Source: Bacteroidota bacterium (lineage in GTDB: Bacteria; Bacteroidota; Bacteroidia; 2-12-FULL-35-15). From it: a stretch of 64,000 nucleotides of DNA. The position numbers and the translations under genes were made by a program. Positions within the stretch are counted from its first letter, which is position 1, and each line of letters begins with the position of its first letter. The stretch is from positions 59,898 to 123,897 of the forward strand of contig CANIQT010000011.1 in the NCBI GenBank assembly GCA_947469885.1, given 5' to 3'. The notes below the pieces were generated by a model that made no database searches, was not told the DNA's origin, and saw only the letters and a program-made list of their open reading frames with translations. This document shows, in pieces, positions 26,131 to 36,093 of this stretch.

Positions 26131-27375
26131 ATGACTATTCAGGATATAAAAAACCGATTCGGAATTATTGGTAGTTCCCCATCATTAGACAGAGCAATTG
26201 ACATTGCAAAACAAGTAGCCCCAACCGATTTAACGGTACTGATTACCGGAGAAAGCGGAACAGGAAAAGAAGTTTTTCCACAAATCATTCATGCCCTGAG
26301 CGCAAGAAAACATGGGCAATATATAGCCGTTAACTGCGGTGCAATACCCGAAGGAACGATAGATTCAGAACTATTTGGGCACGAAAAGGGCTCGTTTACC
26401 AGTGCCCACGAAGCACGAAAAGGGTACTTTGAAGTAGCAAATGGAGGAACCATATTTCTGGATGAAGTAGCCGAAATGCCCTTGGCAACTCAGGCAAGAT
26501 TGTTACGTGTGTTGGAGACAGGAGAGTTTATGAAAGTAGGTTCCTCCAAAGTCTTAAAAACAGATGCCCGTGTGGTAGCCGCCACCAATGTAAACATTCA
26601 GCAGGCAATCGAAAAAGGGAAATTTAGAGAAGATTTGTATTATCGTTTAAACACAGTGCCTATTAATGTACCTCCATTGCGCGAGCGTAAACAGGATATC
26701 TTTTTATTGTTCCGCAAGTTTGCTTCCGATTTTTCTACTAAGTACCGTATGCCAACCATAAAGCTGGATGCAGAAGCAGAACAATTGTTGATCAATTATT
26801 ATTTTCAAGGCAATGTTCGTCAATTGAAAAACATTACCGAACAAATATCTGTCATAGAAAAGCAGCGCGACATTACTGCCGACATTATGATGAGTTATTT
26901 ACCTCAACAACAAACCTCTCAACTGCCAATGGTAATGCCACATTCATCGCAAGGAGGAGATTTCAACGAAAGAGATTTGTTGTACAAAGTGTTGTTCGAC
27001 ATGAAAAAAGATTTGACCGATTTAAAGAAAATTGTGGTTGATTTGATTGAAAACGATAATCAAATGAATCAGGATTTTCAACCGGAAAATGCACAGATAA
27101 TTAAAAAATTATATCAAGAAGTAGGTACTCCCGAATCGCCTATTCAGTTAGGGTATAACACCACCACACCTGCTCCTATTGTAAAAAAAGCACCTGAAAA
27201 AATACCTGTTCAAGAAGTCGTAGAAGAAGAACAACTTTCGTTGCAAGGAGTAGAAGAAGATATGATAAGGAAAGCACTGAAAAAATATAAAAACAAACGT
27301 AAAAAAGCAGCAGAGGAATTAGGCATTTCGGAACGCACGCTTTACCGGAAGATTACTGAATACGGAATTAAATAA
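26131..27375 (+). CDS. Sigma-54-dependent transcriptional activator without receiver domain
   Basis: 414 residues. Starts almost directly with the AAA+ sigma-54 interaction domain: Walker A GESGTGKE, Walker B GGTIFLDEVAEM, sensor region RLLRVLETGEFMKVGS, arginine finger region FREDLYYRLNTVPI. The loop that contacts sigma-54, normally GAFTGA, reads GSFTSA (Thr kept, two small substitutions). After a Gln/Glu-rich linker comes a Fis-type HTH (KNKRKKAAEELGISERTLYR). No N-terminal sensor domain, so activity is probably set by its level or a partner. This gene often precedes lptE and secG in Bacteroidota. Targets are unknown. Confidence 0.92.
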   Translation: MTIQDIKNRFGIIGSSPSLDRAIDIAKQVAPTDLTVLITGESGTGKEVFPQIIHALSARKHGQYIAVNCGAIPEGTIDSELFGHEKGSFTSAHEARKGYFEVANGGTIFLDEVAEMPLATQARLLRVLETGEFMKVGSSKVLKTDARVVAATNVNIQQAIEKGKFREDLYYRLNTVPINVPPLRERKQDIFLLFRKFASDFSTKYRMPTIKLDAEAEQLLINYYFQGNVRQLKNITEQISVIEKQRDITADIMMSYLPQQQTSQLPMVMPHSSQGGDFNERDLLYKVLFDMKKDLTDLKKIVVDLIENDNQMNQDFQPENAQIIKKLYQEVGTPESPIQLGYNTTTPAPIVKKAPEKIPVQEVVEEEQLSLQGVEEDMIRKALKKYKNKRKKAAEELGISERTLYRKITEYGIK

Positions 27376-27432
27376 GTTGGCAATAGTTAATAGTGAATAG
27401 GCAATAAACGATAGTTTAAAGTTAAAAGCAAA
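27376..27432. repeat. Phrase repeat upstream of lptE
   Basis: TTGGCAATAGTTAATAGTGA, ATAGGCAATAAACGATAG, GTTTAAAGTTAAAAGC. The complement of the GGCAATAG units reappears inside lptE at 27484-27518. Confidence 0.6.
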
Positions 27433-27442
27433 CAATTAAAGG

Positions 27443-27982
27443 TTGAGATTGAATAGTAAAATAAAAAATTATTTTTGCAGAGTACTAGCTATTGCCTATT
27501 GCCTGTTAGCTATTACCACACTAAACGGTTGCAAAGTCCACTACTCCTTTAACGGTGCCTCCATTCCGCCCGAAGCTAAAACGGTTTCAGTTCAATATTT
27601 TCAGAACACCGCATCATTGGCTCCCCCAACTTTAAGTCAAACATTTACAGAAGCGCTACGTGATAAATTAAGTTCTCAAACACGACTAGGATTGGTTAAT
27701 AAAGGCGGTGATTTGAATTTTGAAGGAAGTGTAACCAGTTATACCACCGCTCCCATTTCGTTGCAAAGCAACGACCAATCGGCTTCCAACCGATTAACAA
27801 TTTCGGTGAACGTAAAATACACTTGCTCTTTTGACGAAAAGAAAAATTTTGAACAATCTTTTTCCCGTTTTGCAGATTACAGCAGTACTCAAAGTTTAAC
27901 AACAGTAGAAAACGAATTAATCAAGAATATTAACGAACAACTGGTGCAGGATATTTTTAACAGAGCATTGAACGACTGGTAA
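27443..27982 (+). CDS. lptE: LptE family LPS-assembly lipoprotein
   Basis: 179 residues with a TTG start (no ATG fits a signal peptide). The h-region LAIAYCLLAITTLNGC ends in a lipobox Cys at about residue 30. The mature part, SVQYFQNTASLAPPTLSQTF, EALRDKLSSQTRLGLVNKGG, LNFEGSVTSYTTAPIS and LTISVNVKYTCSFDEKKNFE, is the Bacteroidota LptE pattern. LptE plugs and assists the LptD translocon that inserts lipopolysaccharide in the outer membrane. Odd point: 27484-27518, coding for the h-region, is itself a phrase repeat (GCTATTGCCTATTGCCTG). The stop is directly followed by the ATG of the next gene. Confidence 0.85.
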   Translation: MRLNSKIKNYFCRVLAIAYCLLAITTLNGCKVHYSFNGASIPPEAKTVSVQYFQNTASLAPPTLSQTFTEALRDKLSSQTRLGLVNKGGDLNFEGSVTSYTTAPISLQSNDQSASNRLTISVNVKYTCSFDEKKNFEQSFSRFADYSSTQSLTTVENELIKNINEQLVQDIFNRALNDW

Positions 27983-29086
27983 ATGAACAAAAATCAATTT
28001 ATATCCTTCATCGAAAACCCTGATAAATTATCAGGGACCGAAAGTGTATTGCTCAATGATTTATTAAAAAATTTCCCTTATTTTCAAACGGCCCATTTGC
28101 TGTATGCCAAAAGTTTGCATAATCAAAACAGTATACATTATAATAATCAATTAAAAATTACGGCTGCTTATGCCACCGACCGTAAAATACTTCATCGCCT
28201 AATTACAAAGCAGGAAGAGAAGGAAGTAGAAATAGTTTTGACTCCAGAGGTGGTAAATGAAATTGAAGAAAAGAAAATCGAAGAAGCCGTTATCGAACTG
28301 ATAAAAGAGGAAGTTATTCAGAATGCAATTGAAGCAGTTGTGGAGGAAGTAGTGGTGGAAGAGTCAAAAACGATAATAGTTGAATTGCCTGAAATTGTTC
28401 AAACAGAAGAAAAGGTAATAGAGAAAATTCTTGATAGAATTGAAGAGGAAAAAGAAGAGCAAAAGGTTGAAGAAAAAGAAGTAGTAAAAGAAGAGGTTGA
28501 AATTAAGTCCGAAATTGAAGTAGAAATCATAGATGAAAGGCTGGAAGAGTTGGAAAAAGAAATTCTGACAGAAGCGGCAAATGCAGGTTACGAAATAAAA
28601 ATACAACATATTGAACCATTAATTTTGCCTCCTGAACCTCCTAAAGATGAGTTAAAAGTAGAAGTGGCAAAACCGGTAGTAAAACCAGTAATTGATGTTG
28701 ATTCAATATCCTTTACCGATTGGTTGAAACACCTTAACGAAAGCGATATCATTACTGAAACAACTCCTTTTGAGGCTTTCTTTGAATCTGAAACAAAACC
28801 GCTGGATGCCTTCGACTTGATTGATAAATTCATAAAAGAAGAGCCAAAATTATCACGCCCTAAGGCTGAATTTTACAATCCAGTGAATATGGCAAAACAG
28901 TCGGTTGCCGAAGATATTACGTTTGTGAGCGAAACCTTGGCAAAAATTTATGAGCTACAAGGCAATTATAGCAAGGCTTTGAAGGCTTATGAAAATTTAC
29001 ATTTGAAATATCCAGAAAAAAGGCTTTACTTTGCAGCCCAAATTAAAAATTTAAGTAAATTAATTAATCAACAAAAGGAAAAATAA
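27983..29086 (+). CDS. TPR-containing protein of the lptE-secG operon
   Basis: 367 residues, no signal peptide. N-terminal helical domain FISFIENPDKLSGTESVLLN ... FPYFQTAHLLYAKSLHNQ, a very acidic Glu/Val/Lys-rich middle (about 75-235), a short conserved FTDWLKHLNES segment, and C-terminal helices TLAKIYELQGNYSKALKAYE that form one or two TPR units. A protein of this layout is regularly found between lptE and secG in Bacteroidota, but its role is unknown; a scaffold for envelope assembly is a guess. Zero spacing to lptE and 14 bp to secG imply one mRNA. Confidence 0.78.
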   Translation: MNKNQFISFIENPDKLSGTESVLLNDLLKNFPYFQTAHLLYAKSLHNQNSIHYNNQLKITAAYATDRKILHRLITKQEEKEVEIVLTPEVVNEIEEKKIEEAVIELIKEEVIQNAIEAVVEEVVVEESKTIIVELPEIVQTEEKVIEKILDRIEEEKEEQKVEEKEVVKEEVEIKSEIEVEIIDERLEELEKEILTEAANAGYEIKIQHIEPLILPPEPPKDELKVEVAKPVVKPVIDVDSISFTDWLKHLNESDIITETTPFEAFFESETKPLDAFDLIDKFIKEEPKLSRPKAEFYNPVNMAKQSVAEDITFVSETLAKIYELQGNYSKALKAYENLHLKYPEKRLYFAAQIKNLSKLINQQKEK

Positions 29087-29100
29087 ACAACAATAAAACA

Positions 29101-29478
29101 ATGGGAACCATCATTTCAATTTTAATCGTAATCGTTTGCATACTGCTCATATTAGTGGTATTAGTACAAAATTCTAAAGGGGGAGGGTTAGCCTCATCAT
29201 TTTCTTCATCCAATCAAGTAATGGGGGTTCGTAAAACAGCCGACTTTCTTGAAAAAGCAACTTGGACACTAGCAATTGCATTATTAGCACTTAGCCTTGT
29301 TTCTACTGCTTACAACAAGCCAGTTGAAGGAACAACAACAGGCGGTTCATCCACATCAAAAACTCGCGAAATAGGCGGTACAAAAGGTAATGAGCCTGGT
29401 GCAAATGCAACGCCAATGGCAACTCCGGGGGCACCAAAAACTGCAACTCCCGTTCCAGCTCAACCGGTAAAAAAATAG
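29101..29478 (+). CDS. secG: Preprotein translocase subunit SecG
   Basis: 125 residues. Two transmembrane helices (about 3-22 and 55-75) around the conserved VLVQNSKGGGLASSF and FLEKATWTLAIALLAL regions identify SecG, the accessory subunit of the SecYEG channel that assists SecA-driven export. The Thr/Gly/Pro-rich tail (ATPMATPGAPKTATPVPAQP) is longer than in E. coli but usual in this phylum. The A-rich leader (CAACAATAAAACA) replaces a Shine-Dalgarno site. Ended by a strong terminator. Confidence 0.94.
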   Translation: MGTIISILIVIVCILLILVVLVQNSKGGGLASSFSSSNQVMGVRKTADFLEKATWTLAIALLALSLVSTAYNKPVEGTTTGGSSTSKTREIGGTKGNEPGANATPMATPGAPKTATPVPAQPVKK

Positions 29479-29496
29479 GATTACATCGTTTCTTTC

Positions 29497-29539
29497 AAAA
29501 AAATGTCAGAGTGTCACAAACCACTCTGACATTTTTTTT
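29497..29539 (+). terminator. Terminator after secG
   Basis: AAAAAAATGTCAGAGTG pairs with CACTCTGACATTTTTTT around an 8-nt loop: a perfect stem longer than 15 bp with a T tract. Confidence 0.92.
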
Positions 29540-29546
29540 GTTTTGG

Positions 29547-29590
29547 ACGGATTACGGAAAAAATGTCCTGTATTTTCCGCTGTAATTCGT
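29547..29590 (+). promoter_or_regulatory. Imperfect inverted repeat upstream of groES
   Basis: ATTACGGAAAA (29551-29561) faces TTTTCCGCTGTAAT (29573-29586) with a 2-nt bulge. No CIRCE element (TTAGCACTC-N9-GAGTGCTAA) is present, so this is the best operator candidate for heat-shock control of groESL. The next bases TTTGGTACAATATATGAC could be the promoter. Confidence 0.4.
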
Positions 29591-29669
29591 TTGGTACAAT
29601 ATATGACAAGTAGCGAACGAAATTTAAAAATTCAAAAAAACTTAAGTTTAACTTTAAATAAAAAACAAA

Positions 29670-29960
29670 ATGGCTAAAACAACAAGTAAAGGTGGAATCA
29701 CACCATTGGCAGACAGAGTAATTGTGCAACCGGCAGTTGCCGAAGAAAAAACAGCAGGAGGAATTATTATCCCTGATACTGCAAAAGAAAAACCACAACG
29801 TGGAAAAATAATTGCGGTTGGTCCGGGCAAACCAGATGAACCAATGACTGTGAAAGTTGGTGATACAGTACTGTACGGCAAATACGCAGGTACCGAAATT
29901 GAGGTAGAAGGGAAAGACGTTCTTATTATGAGAGAAAGCGATATTTTCGCAATCGTTTAA
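29670..29960 (+). CDS. groS: Co-chaperonin GroES
   Basis: 96 residues, usual length. [20 protein letters not shown], the mobile loop [17 protein letters not shown] and the roof and core strands [20 protein letters not shown] are all present. It caps GroEL as a heptamer. The start has the A-rich leader AATAAAAAACAAA. Forms a bicistronic unit with groL, 49 bp downstream. Confidence 0.98.
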   Translation: MAKTTSKGGITPLADRVIVQPAVAEEKTAGGIIIPDTAKEKPQRGKIIAVGPGKPDEPMTVKVGDTVLYGKYAGTEIEVEGKDVLIMRESDIFAIV

Positions 29961-30000
29961 CAAACAATTTAACAATAAAACAGTTTAACAATTTAATTAA

Positions 30001-31647
<1,647 letters not shown>

Positions 31648-31666
31648 ATTTAACCTTTGATTAAAT

Positions 31667-31707
31667 AAAAAAACCTCCTCTGAGTAGTTCATGGGAGGTT
31701 TTTTTTT
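31667..31707 (+). terminator. Terminator after groL
   Basis: AAAAAAACCTCC (31667-31678) pairs with GGAGGTTTTTTT (31694-31705), followed by more T. Confidence 0.88.
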
Positions 31708-31815
31708 GAATATAATTTATCCAATTGTCATGGTTTATAACTTGGTTTGAGTTTACAATACAGCTAACACATTTATTAGTAATTTTAATCCCAATAATTT
31801 TATCTCTTTTAAAAA

Positions 31816-32640
31816 ATGAAAACTAAAAAAATATTTTTCTTCGCAGTGCTATTCGCTTTCGGTTTTCTATTTATCAACAGTTGCAAAAAAGAGGATACCA
31901 CTAATACTAACACTACCTCTGCTTCCAATTGTGTAATTGCCGAAAACTGTTTCAGCGATGCCAAAAACATAGTGGATGAAGCTGGTTTTAAAAACGGTGC
32001 TTTCAACGGAACATTAAACGATACTGCAATTTCAGTAAGTTTTGATTCCCTTAATCATTCTGATGCAGATACAATCACGATTGATTTTGGAACCACTAAT
32101 TTACTTTGTAATGACAGTCGGTTAAGAAAAGGGAAAATAATTACCACTTACTATGGTAAATATTCAGATACTTCAAAAACCCATACCACGACTTTCCTTA
32201 ATTATTCAGTTGATAACGTCAGAGTAAATGGAGTATTAAAAGACTCCTATAAAGGTTATAATTCATCAGGACATCTTCATTTTCACGACACCATTAGTGG
32301 CAATATTACTTTGAGTAATGGAAAAAATATTGGGTGGACTTCGACCACTAAATTGGAATTTGCATCCGGTGACAGCACTGATACATGGTCGGATAATACA
32401 ATGCTGATACTCGGAAATGCATCTGGCTCCACTTCCGATGGGGATGGATTCTCTATGTTAATCAGCTCTCCAATCAAAAGAAATTTTTCGAACGGATGCA
32501 GAAAATATTTGGTGAGTGGAACCATTCAAATTGCTCTTTCGAGCCGAACATACTTATCAGCCGATTTAGGAAACAGTGATTGTGACGATTTAATTTCTGT
32601 TACCATTGATGGCAATAATTATCAGGTTCATACTAATTAA
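31816..32640 (+). CDS. Uncharacterised Bacteroidota lipoprotein
   Basis: 274 residues. Lipoprotein signal peptide with lipobox FINSC (Cys at 23) followed by KKEDTTNTNTTS, a Lys/Asp start that in this phylum does not match the usual surface-export signal. The mature part is beta-rich (ITIDFGTTNLLCNDSRLRKG, VNGVLKDSYKGYNSSGHLHF, CRKYLVSGTIQIALSSR) with four Cys in two separated pairs. Similar lipoproteins of unknown role are common in the group. No operon partner: the next gene starts 42 bp on and encodes a membrane protein of different type. Confidence 0.75.
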   Translation: MKTKKIFFFAVLFAFGFLFINSCKKEDTTNTNTTSASNCVIAENCFSDAKNIVDEAGFKNGAFNGTLNDTAISVSFDSLNHSDADTITIDFGTTNLLCNDSRLRKGKIITTYYGKYSDTSKTHTTTFLNYSVDNVRVNGVLKDSYKGYNSSGHLHFHDTISGNITLSNGKNIGWTSTTKLEFASGDSTDTWSDNTMLILGNASGSTSDGDGFSMLISSPIKRNFSNGCRKYLVSGTIQIALSSRTYLSADLGNSDCDDLISVTIDGNNYQVHTN

Positions 32641-32682
32641 TAAGGGTAACAAACAATGTAGTTTTCCATTTCTTTTATTGAA

Positions 32683-33891
32683 TTGAAAAAATTTAATTCT
32701 TTTATTACCTTACTTTCCAAACCATCGTTTATTCTGACGGTTTATCTTATGGTAGCTGCTGGTGCTGCCATTCACCTCGAACTATTCGATATTTTTTCTC
32801 CTTATCGCGAAGGCTCAGATGATTTTATAATGAACAGCTCCATGAATAATTACAGCATTTATCAGGATGCTTTTCTTCATCTCATTCACCACGAAATGAT
32901 GTATGGCTACCATTGGAGCGAGTATTACGATTGGTATTTATATAGTCCATCTTTTGCCTTCCTTATCATGCCTTTTGCATTGCTACCCAAATATATTGGT
33001 GTAGTGTTATGGTGTATGTTCAATGCGTTGGCGTTGTATTATGCAGTAAAGTTATTGAACATCGACCAAAAGAAAAAAGTATTTATCTGGTGGTTTGTGC
33101 TTGAAGAGTTAATTACTTCCATTCAAAATGTGCAAGTAAACCCATTAGTTGCGGCTCTATTTATTTTAACCTTTGTTGCCTTCGAACGAAAAAACGTTGG
33201 GCTTGCAGCCTTAATAATTGCCAGCAGTTTGTTCATTAAAGTGTTTGGAATTGTTGGAGCAGCCTTATTTATTCTATACCCTCAACGATTAAAATTTATT
33301 GGCTATTTAATTTTGTGGTGTGGTGTTATTTTTCTTTTGCCATTAATTTTTATTTCCTGGGGCGAACTCCTAAAACAATATGTTGGATGGTTCGATATTA
33401 TTATTAATCTTCATTCTACCAATGTAAACGACCTTTCGGTAATGCAACTTCTCTCCACTTATTTCCGTTTTAGTTTAAGCGATGGTTTAAGATATGCAAT
33501 GCAAGCAACTGCAGTTATTTTATTTTGCATAAAATACGTTCGTTACAAATCGTATGGCGATACACAATTCAAATTACTCTTTTTAGCGTCCATATTAGTT
33601 TGGTCCACCATCTTTAATAATGCCGTGGAGTCACCAAGTTTTATTATTGCTATAACAGGAGTCGCCATTTGGTACATTGCTGATGCAAAAAGCAAATTGA
33701 ATTTGGCATTGGCTGTGTTTGCATTTATTTTTACTTCTTTGTCTTACACTGATTTGTTTCCACGATTTATTAAACTCAATTTCTTTATACCCTACGTAAT
33801 TAAATGTCTCCCTTGTTTTTTAATCTGGATAAAAATAGAGTACGAATTAATTTTCAGAAAAAGAACGTTATCTCAACCTGTAAATGTCTGA
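32683..33891 (+). CDS. Integral membrane glycosyltransferase, GT87/DUF2029-like
   Basis: 402 residues with a TTG start; the first in-frame ATG would remove part of the first helix. About nine to ten transmembrane helices. The first periplasmic loop has acidic residues and aromatic motifs (SPYREGSDDFIMNSSMNNYS, YYDWYLYSPSFAFLIMPFAL) in the position typical of GT-C enzymes that use polyprenyl-phosphate sugars. Overlaps the next gene by 8 bp, so it works with the GT2 and deacetylase genes that follow; a cell-envelope glycan or lipid modification is the likely job. The substrate is unknown. Confidence 0.78.
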   Translation: MKKFNSFITLLSKPSFILTVYLMVAAGAAIHLELFDIFSPYREGSDDFIMNSSMNNYSIYQDAFLHLIHHEMMYGYHWSEYYDWYLYSPSFAFLIMPFALLPKYIGVVLWCMFNALALYYAVKLLNIDQKKKVFIWWFVLEELITSIQNVQVNPLVAALFILTFVAFERKNVGLAALIIASSLFIKVFGIVGAALFILYPQRLKFIGYLILWCGVIFLLPLIFISWGELLKQYVGWFDIIINLHSTNVNDLSVMQLLSTYFRFSLSDGLRYAMQATAVILFCIKYVRYKSYGDTQFKLLFLASILVWSTIFNNAVESPSFIIAITGVAIWYIADAKSKLNLALAVFAFIFTSLSYTDLFPRFIKLNFFIPYVIKCLPCFLIWIKIEYELIFRKRTLSQPVNV

Positions 33892-34624
33892 AAACAATTC
33901 TCCATTAATTGATTTGGATATTATCCAGCCGTGTTATAACCCTTTGCCCGATTGGGAACAATCAGTGTTGTTGCATTTTAATGATGTAGTAAAGTTGCTT
34001 CCAAGTGTTACGATTAATCTAATTATTGTTAACGATGGCTCCACAAAAAATATTGATGCGCAAGCAATAAAATTTTTGACAGAACGAATCACTAATTTTC
34101 AATACATCACCTACGAGCCCAACAAAGGAAAAGGTAATGCCTTGCGAACAGGCATAAACGCAAGCAAAGGGAGAGTACAGATATATACTGACATAGATTT
34201 TCCATACGAATTAATTCACATTAAAGAATTTTACGATTTACTTTTGAACGATGCAGATATTGTATCTGGAGTAAGAAAAAAAAATTATTACCAAACTCTT
34301 TCACCTCAACGTTGGCTAGCTTCCAAAATGTCGCAGATATTAAATCGTTTGTTTTTGAGGCTGCCCTTTAACGATACACAGTCGGGGTTAAAAGGAATAA
34401 ACCGAAAAGGAAGAATGATATTTTTGAGAACTACAATCGAAAGATATCTTGCAGATACAGAGTTTCTGGCACTTGCTGCTAAAACTAGAAAGTTAAAATT
34501 AGTGCCTCACGAAGTTTCTTTGCGCGATGGAATTATTTTATCTAAAATGAGTTTCAAAACATTTATGCGCGAGTTCCGAAATTTTATTACTGTTTATTCC
34601 ATTGTATTTAAACGAAAAGCCTAA
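33884..34624 (+). CDS. Family 2 glycosyltransferase
   Basis: 246 residues. GT-A fold with DIIQPCYNPLPDWEQSV, nucleotide-binding LIIVNDGST, NKGKGNALRTGINASKGRVQ and the DxD-like YTDIDFPY, then DTQSGLKGINRKG and DTEFLALAAKTRKL (acceptor and catalytic acidic region). This layout resembles dolichyl/undecaprenyl-phosphate sugar synthases that feed GT-C enzymes such as the overlapping gene upstream. No C-terminal membrane helices, so peripheral. Confidence 0.9.
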   Translation: MSENNSPLIDLDIIQPCYNPLPDWEQSVLLHFNDVVKLLPSVTINLIIVNDGSTKNIDAQAIKFLTERITNFQYITYEPNKGKGNALRTGINASKGRVQIYTDIDFPYELIHIKEFYDLLLNDADIVSGVRKKNYYQTLSPQRWLASKMSQILNRLFLRLPFNDTQSGLKGINRKGRMIFLRTTIERYLADTEFLALAAKTRKLKLVPHEVSLRDGIILSKMSFKTFMREFRNFITVYSIVFKRKA

Positions 34625-34627
34625 ACT

Positions 34628-35401
34628 ATGCCAAAAGCTTTACTCACATTTGATGTAGAAGAATTTGATGTTCCTCTCGAATATGGAAACAATATTCCTT
34701 TCGAAAAACAAATAGAAGTTTCAACCATTGGTCTTCACAAAGTAATTGCTCTTATCGAAAAGCATAACATTGTTTGCACATTTTTTACCACCGCTACTTA
34801 CGCACTTCAACATCCTGAATTAATAGTATCCCTCTCCCAAAAACATGAAATAGCATCTCATGGTTATTATCATTCTTCGTTTGATGGCCAAGACTTAAAA
34901 AGCTCAAGGCTTGTATTAGAAAAAATAATTAACAAACCAGTCACTGGTTTTCGCATGGCGCGCCTCGCTCCTGTCGATGATTATGAAATTGGGGTAGCGG
35001 GATACAATTATAACTCTTCTATCAATCCAACTTTTATCCCTGGAAGATACAATCATTTGAAAAAACCAAGAAAAGCATTTTTTATTGGAAAGGTGGTTAA
35101 CATTCCCACATCAGTTTCTCCACTTTTGAGGATACCTTTATTCTGGCTGAGTTTTAAAAACTTTCCGTTGTGGTATTATAAATTATTGATGAAGCTAACC
35201 TTGAAACGTGACAAAGTAGTGTCTCTTTACTTTCACCCATGGGAATTTACAGATATTACTCATTACAAGCTCCCCAAATACATCACCAAACACAGTGGTG
35301 ACGAAATGCTAATCCGCCTCGAAGAAATTATTGAAGTATTAAAAAAGAAAAACGCGAAATTTATTACAATGGCAGATTACGCGAAGTGGTTTCACCACTA
35401 A
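34628..35401 (+). CDS. Polysaccharide deacetylase (NodB fold)
   Basis: 257 residues, no signal peptide. NodB motifs are present: TFDVEEFD (motif 1, catalytic and metal Asp), ASHGYYH (motif 2, H-x3-H variant), GFRMARLAP (motif 3), YFHPWEF (motif 5). Family members remove acetyl groups from sugars, often on lipid-linked intermediates. Three bp after the GT2 gene, so the trio forms an operon of GT-C, GT2 and deacetylase. It ends 5 bp from the opposing yqeY-like gene without an intervening terminator. Confidence 0.9.
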   Translation: MPKALLTFDVEEFDVPLEYGNNIPFEKQIEVSTIGLHKVIALIEKHNIVCTFFTTATYALQHPELIVSLSQKHEIASHGYYHSSFDGQDLKSSRLVLEKIINKPVTGFRMARLAPVDDYEIGVAGYNYNSSINPTFIPGRYNHLKKPRKAFFIGKVVNIPTSVSPLLRIPLFWLSFKNFPLWYYKLLMKLTLKRDKVVSLYFHPWEFTDITHYKLPKYITKHSGDEMLIRLEEIIEVLKKKNAKFITMADYAKWFHH

Positions 35402-35406
35402 ATCTT

Positions 35407-35847
35407 TTATTTGCTCAACATTTCTTTTACGATGGTCGAAATAACTCTCCCATCAGCCTTTCCTGCCAATTGTTTTGATGCAACTCCCATCACTTTCCCC
35501 ATATCAGCAGGTGATGTAGCTCCTACCGAAGAAATTATTTTCGAAACCTCTGCTCGTATATCTTCCTCATTCATTTGTTTCGGCAAATAAGCTTCAATTA
35601 CTGATGCCTGCAATATTTCTACCTCAGCCAAATCAAGTCTGTTTTGCTGGGTATATACTTCTGCTGTTTCTTTACGTTGCTTCACCATTTTCAAAAGTGC
35701 CTTTTGTTCCGTTTCGTCCGAATACCCTTCAGCCGAAGTTTTTAATAATATAATGGTTGATTTGATTGCACGTAGTGATTCCAATTTCGCAGCATCTTTG
35801 GCTAACATTGCTACTTTTATTTCCGAATTTATTGTTTCTTCTAACAT
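35407..35847 (-). CDS. yqeY: GatB/YqeY domain protein
   Basis: 146 residues. N-terminal helical hairpin (LEETINSEIKVAMLAKDAAK, LESLRAIKSTIILLKTS) and the C-terminal YqeY/GatB-type helices (LPKQMNEEDIRAEVSKIISS, GATSPADMGKVMGVASKQLA with GKADGRVISTIVKEML). The fold matches the tRNA-binding tail of GatB but acts as a free protein; the physiological role is unclear, possibly tRNA-dependent amidation. Converges on the deacetylase gene. Confidence 0.92.
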   Translation of the reverse strand: MLEETINSEIKVAMLAKDAAKLESLRAIKSTIILLKTSAEGYSDETEQKALLKMVKQRKETAEVYTQQNRLDLAEVEILQASVIEAYLPKQMNEEDIRAEVSKIISSVGATSPADMGKVMGVASKQLAGKADGRVISTIVKEMLSK

Positions 35848-36093
35848 AGTTTTTATTGTTTTTAATTCGAAACAAAATTAATAAAAAGCCAATCATAATC
35901 GCAATTAAAAACGCCCCAAATAACTTTTCAGCTATTCGAGGCGCGAAACCTTCGGGTGGTGGTTTTTGTAAAAATTTAATCTTCTAATCACTTATATAGA
36001 CGCATTTTATACACAGAAGGTTGCATGGGCTTCTAAAAATGATAAAAAAAATGTAATTTTATGGTCCAATTTCAAGTGCTCATCGGCTTTAAA

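Noticed and set aside
35912..35960. Possible riboswitch or terminator ahead of the START-domain gene
   Set aside because: Only a weak hairpin with several mismatches; no match to a riboswitch class I know.
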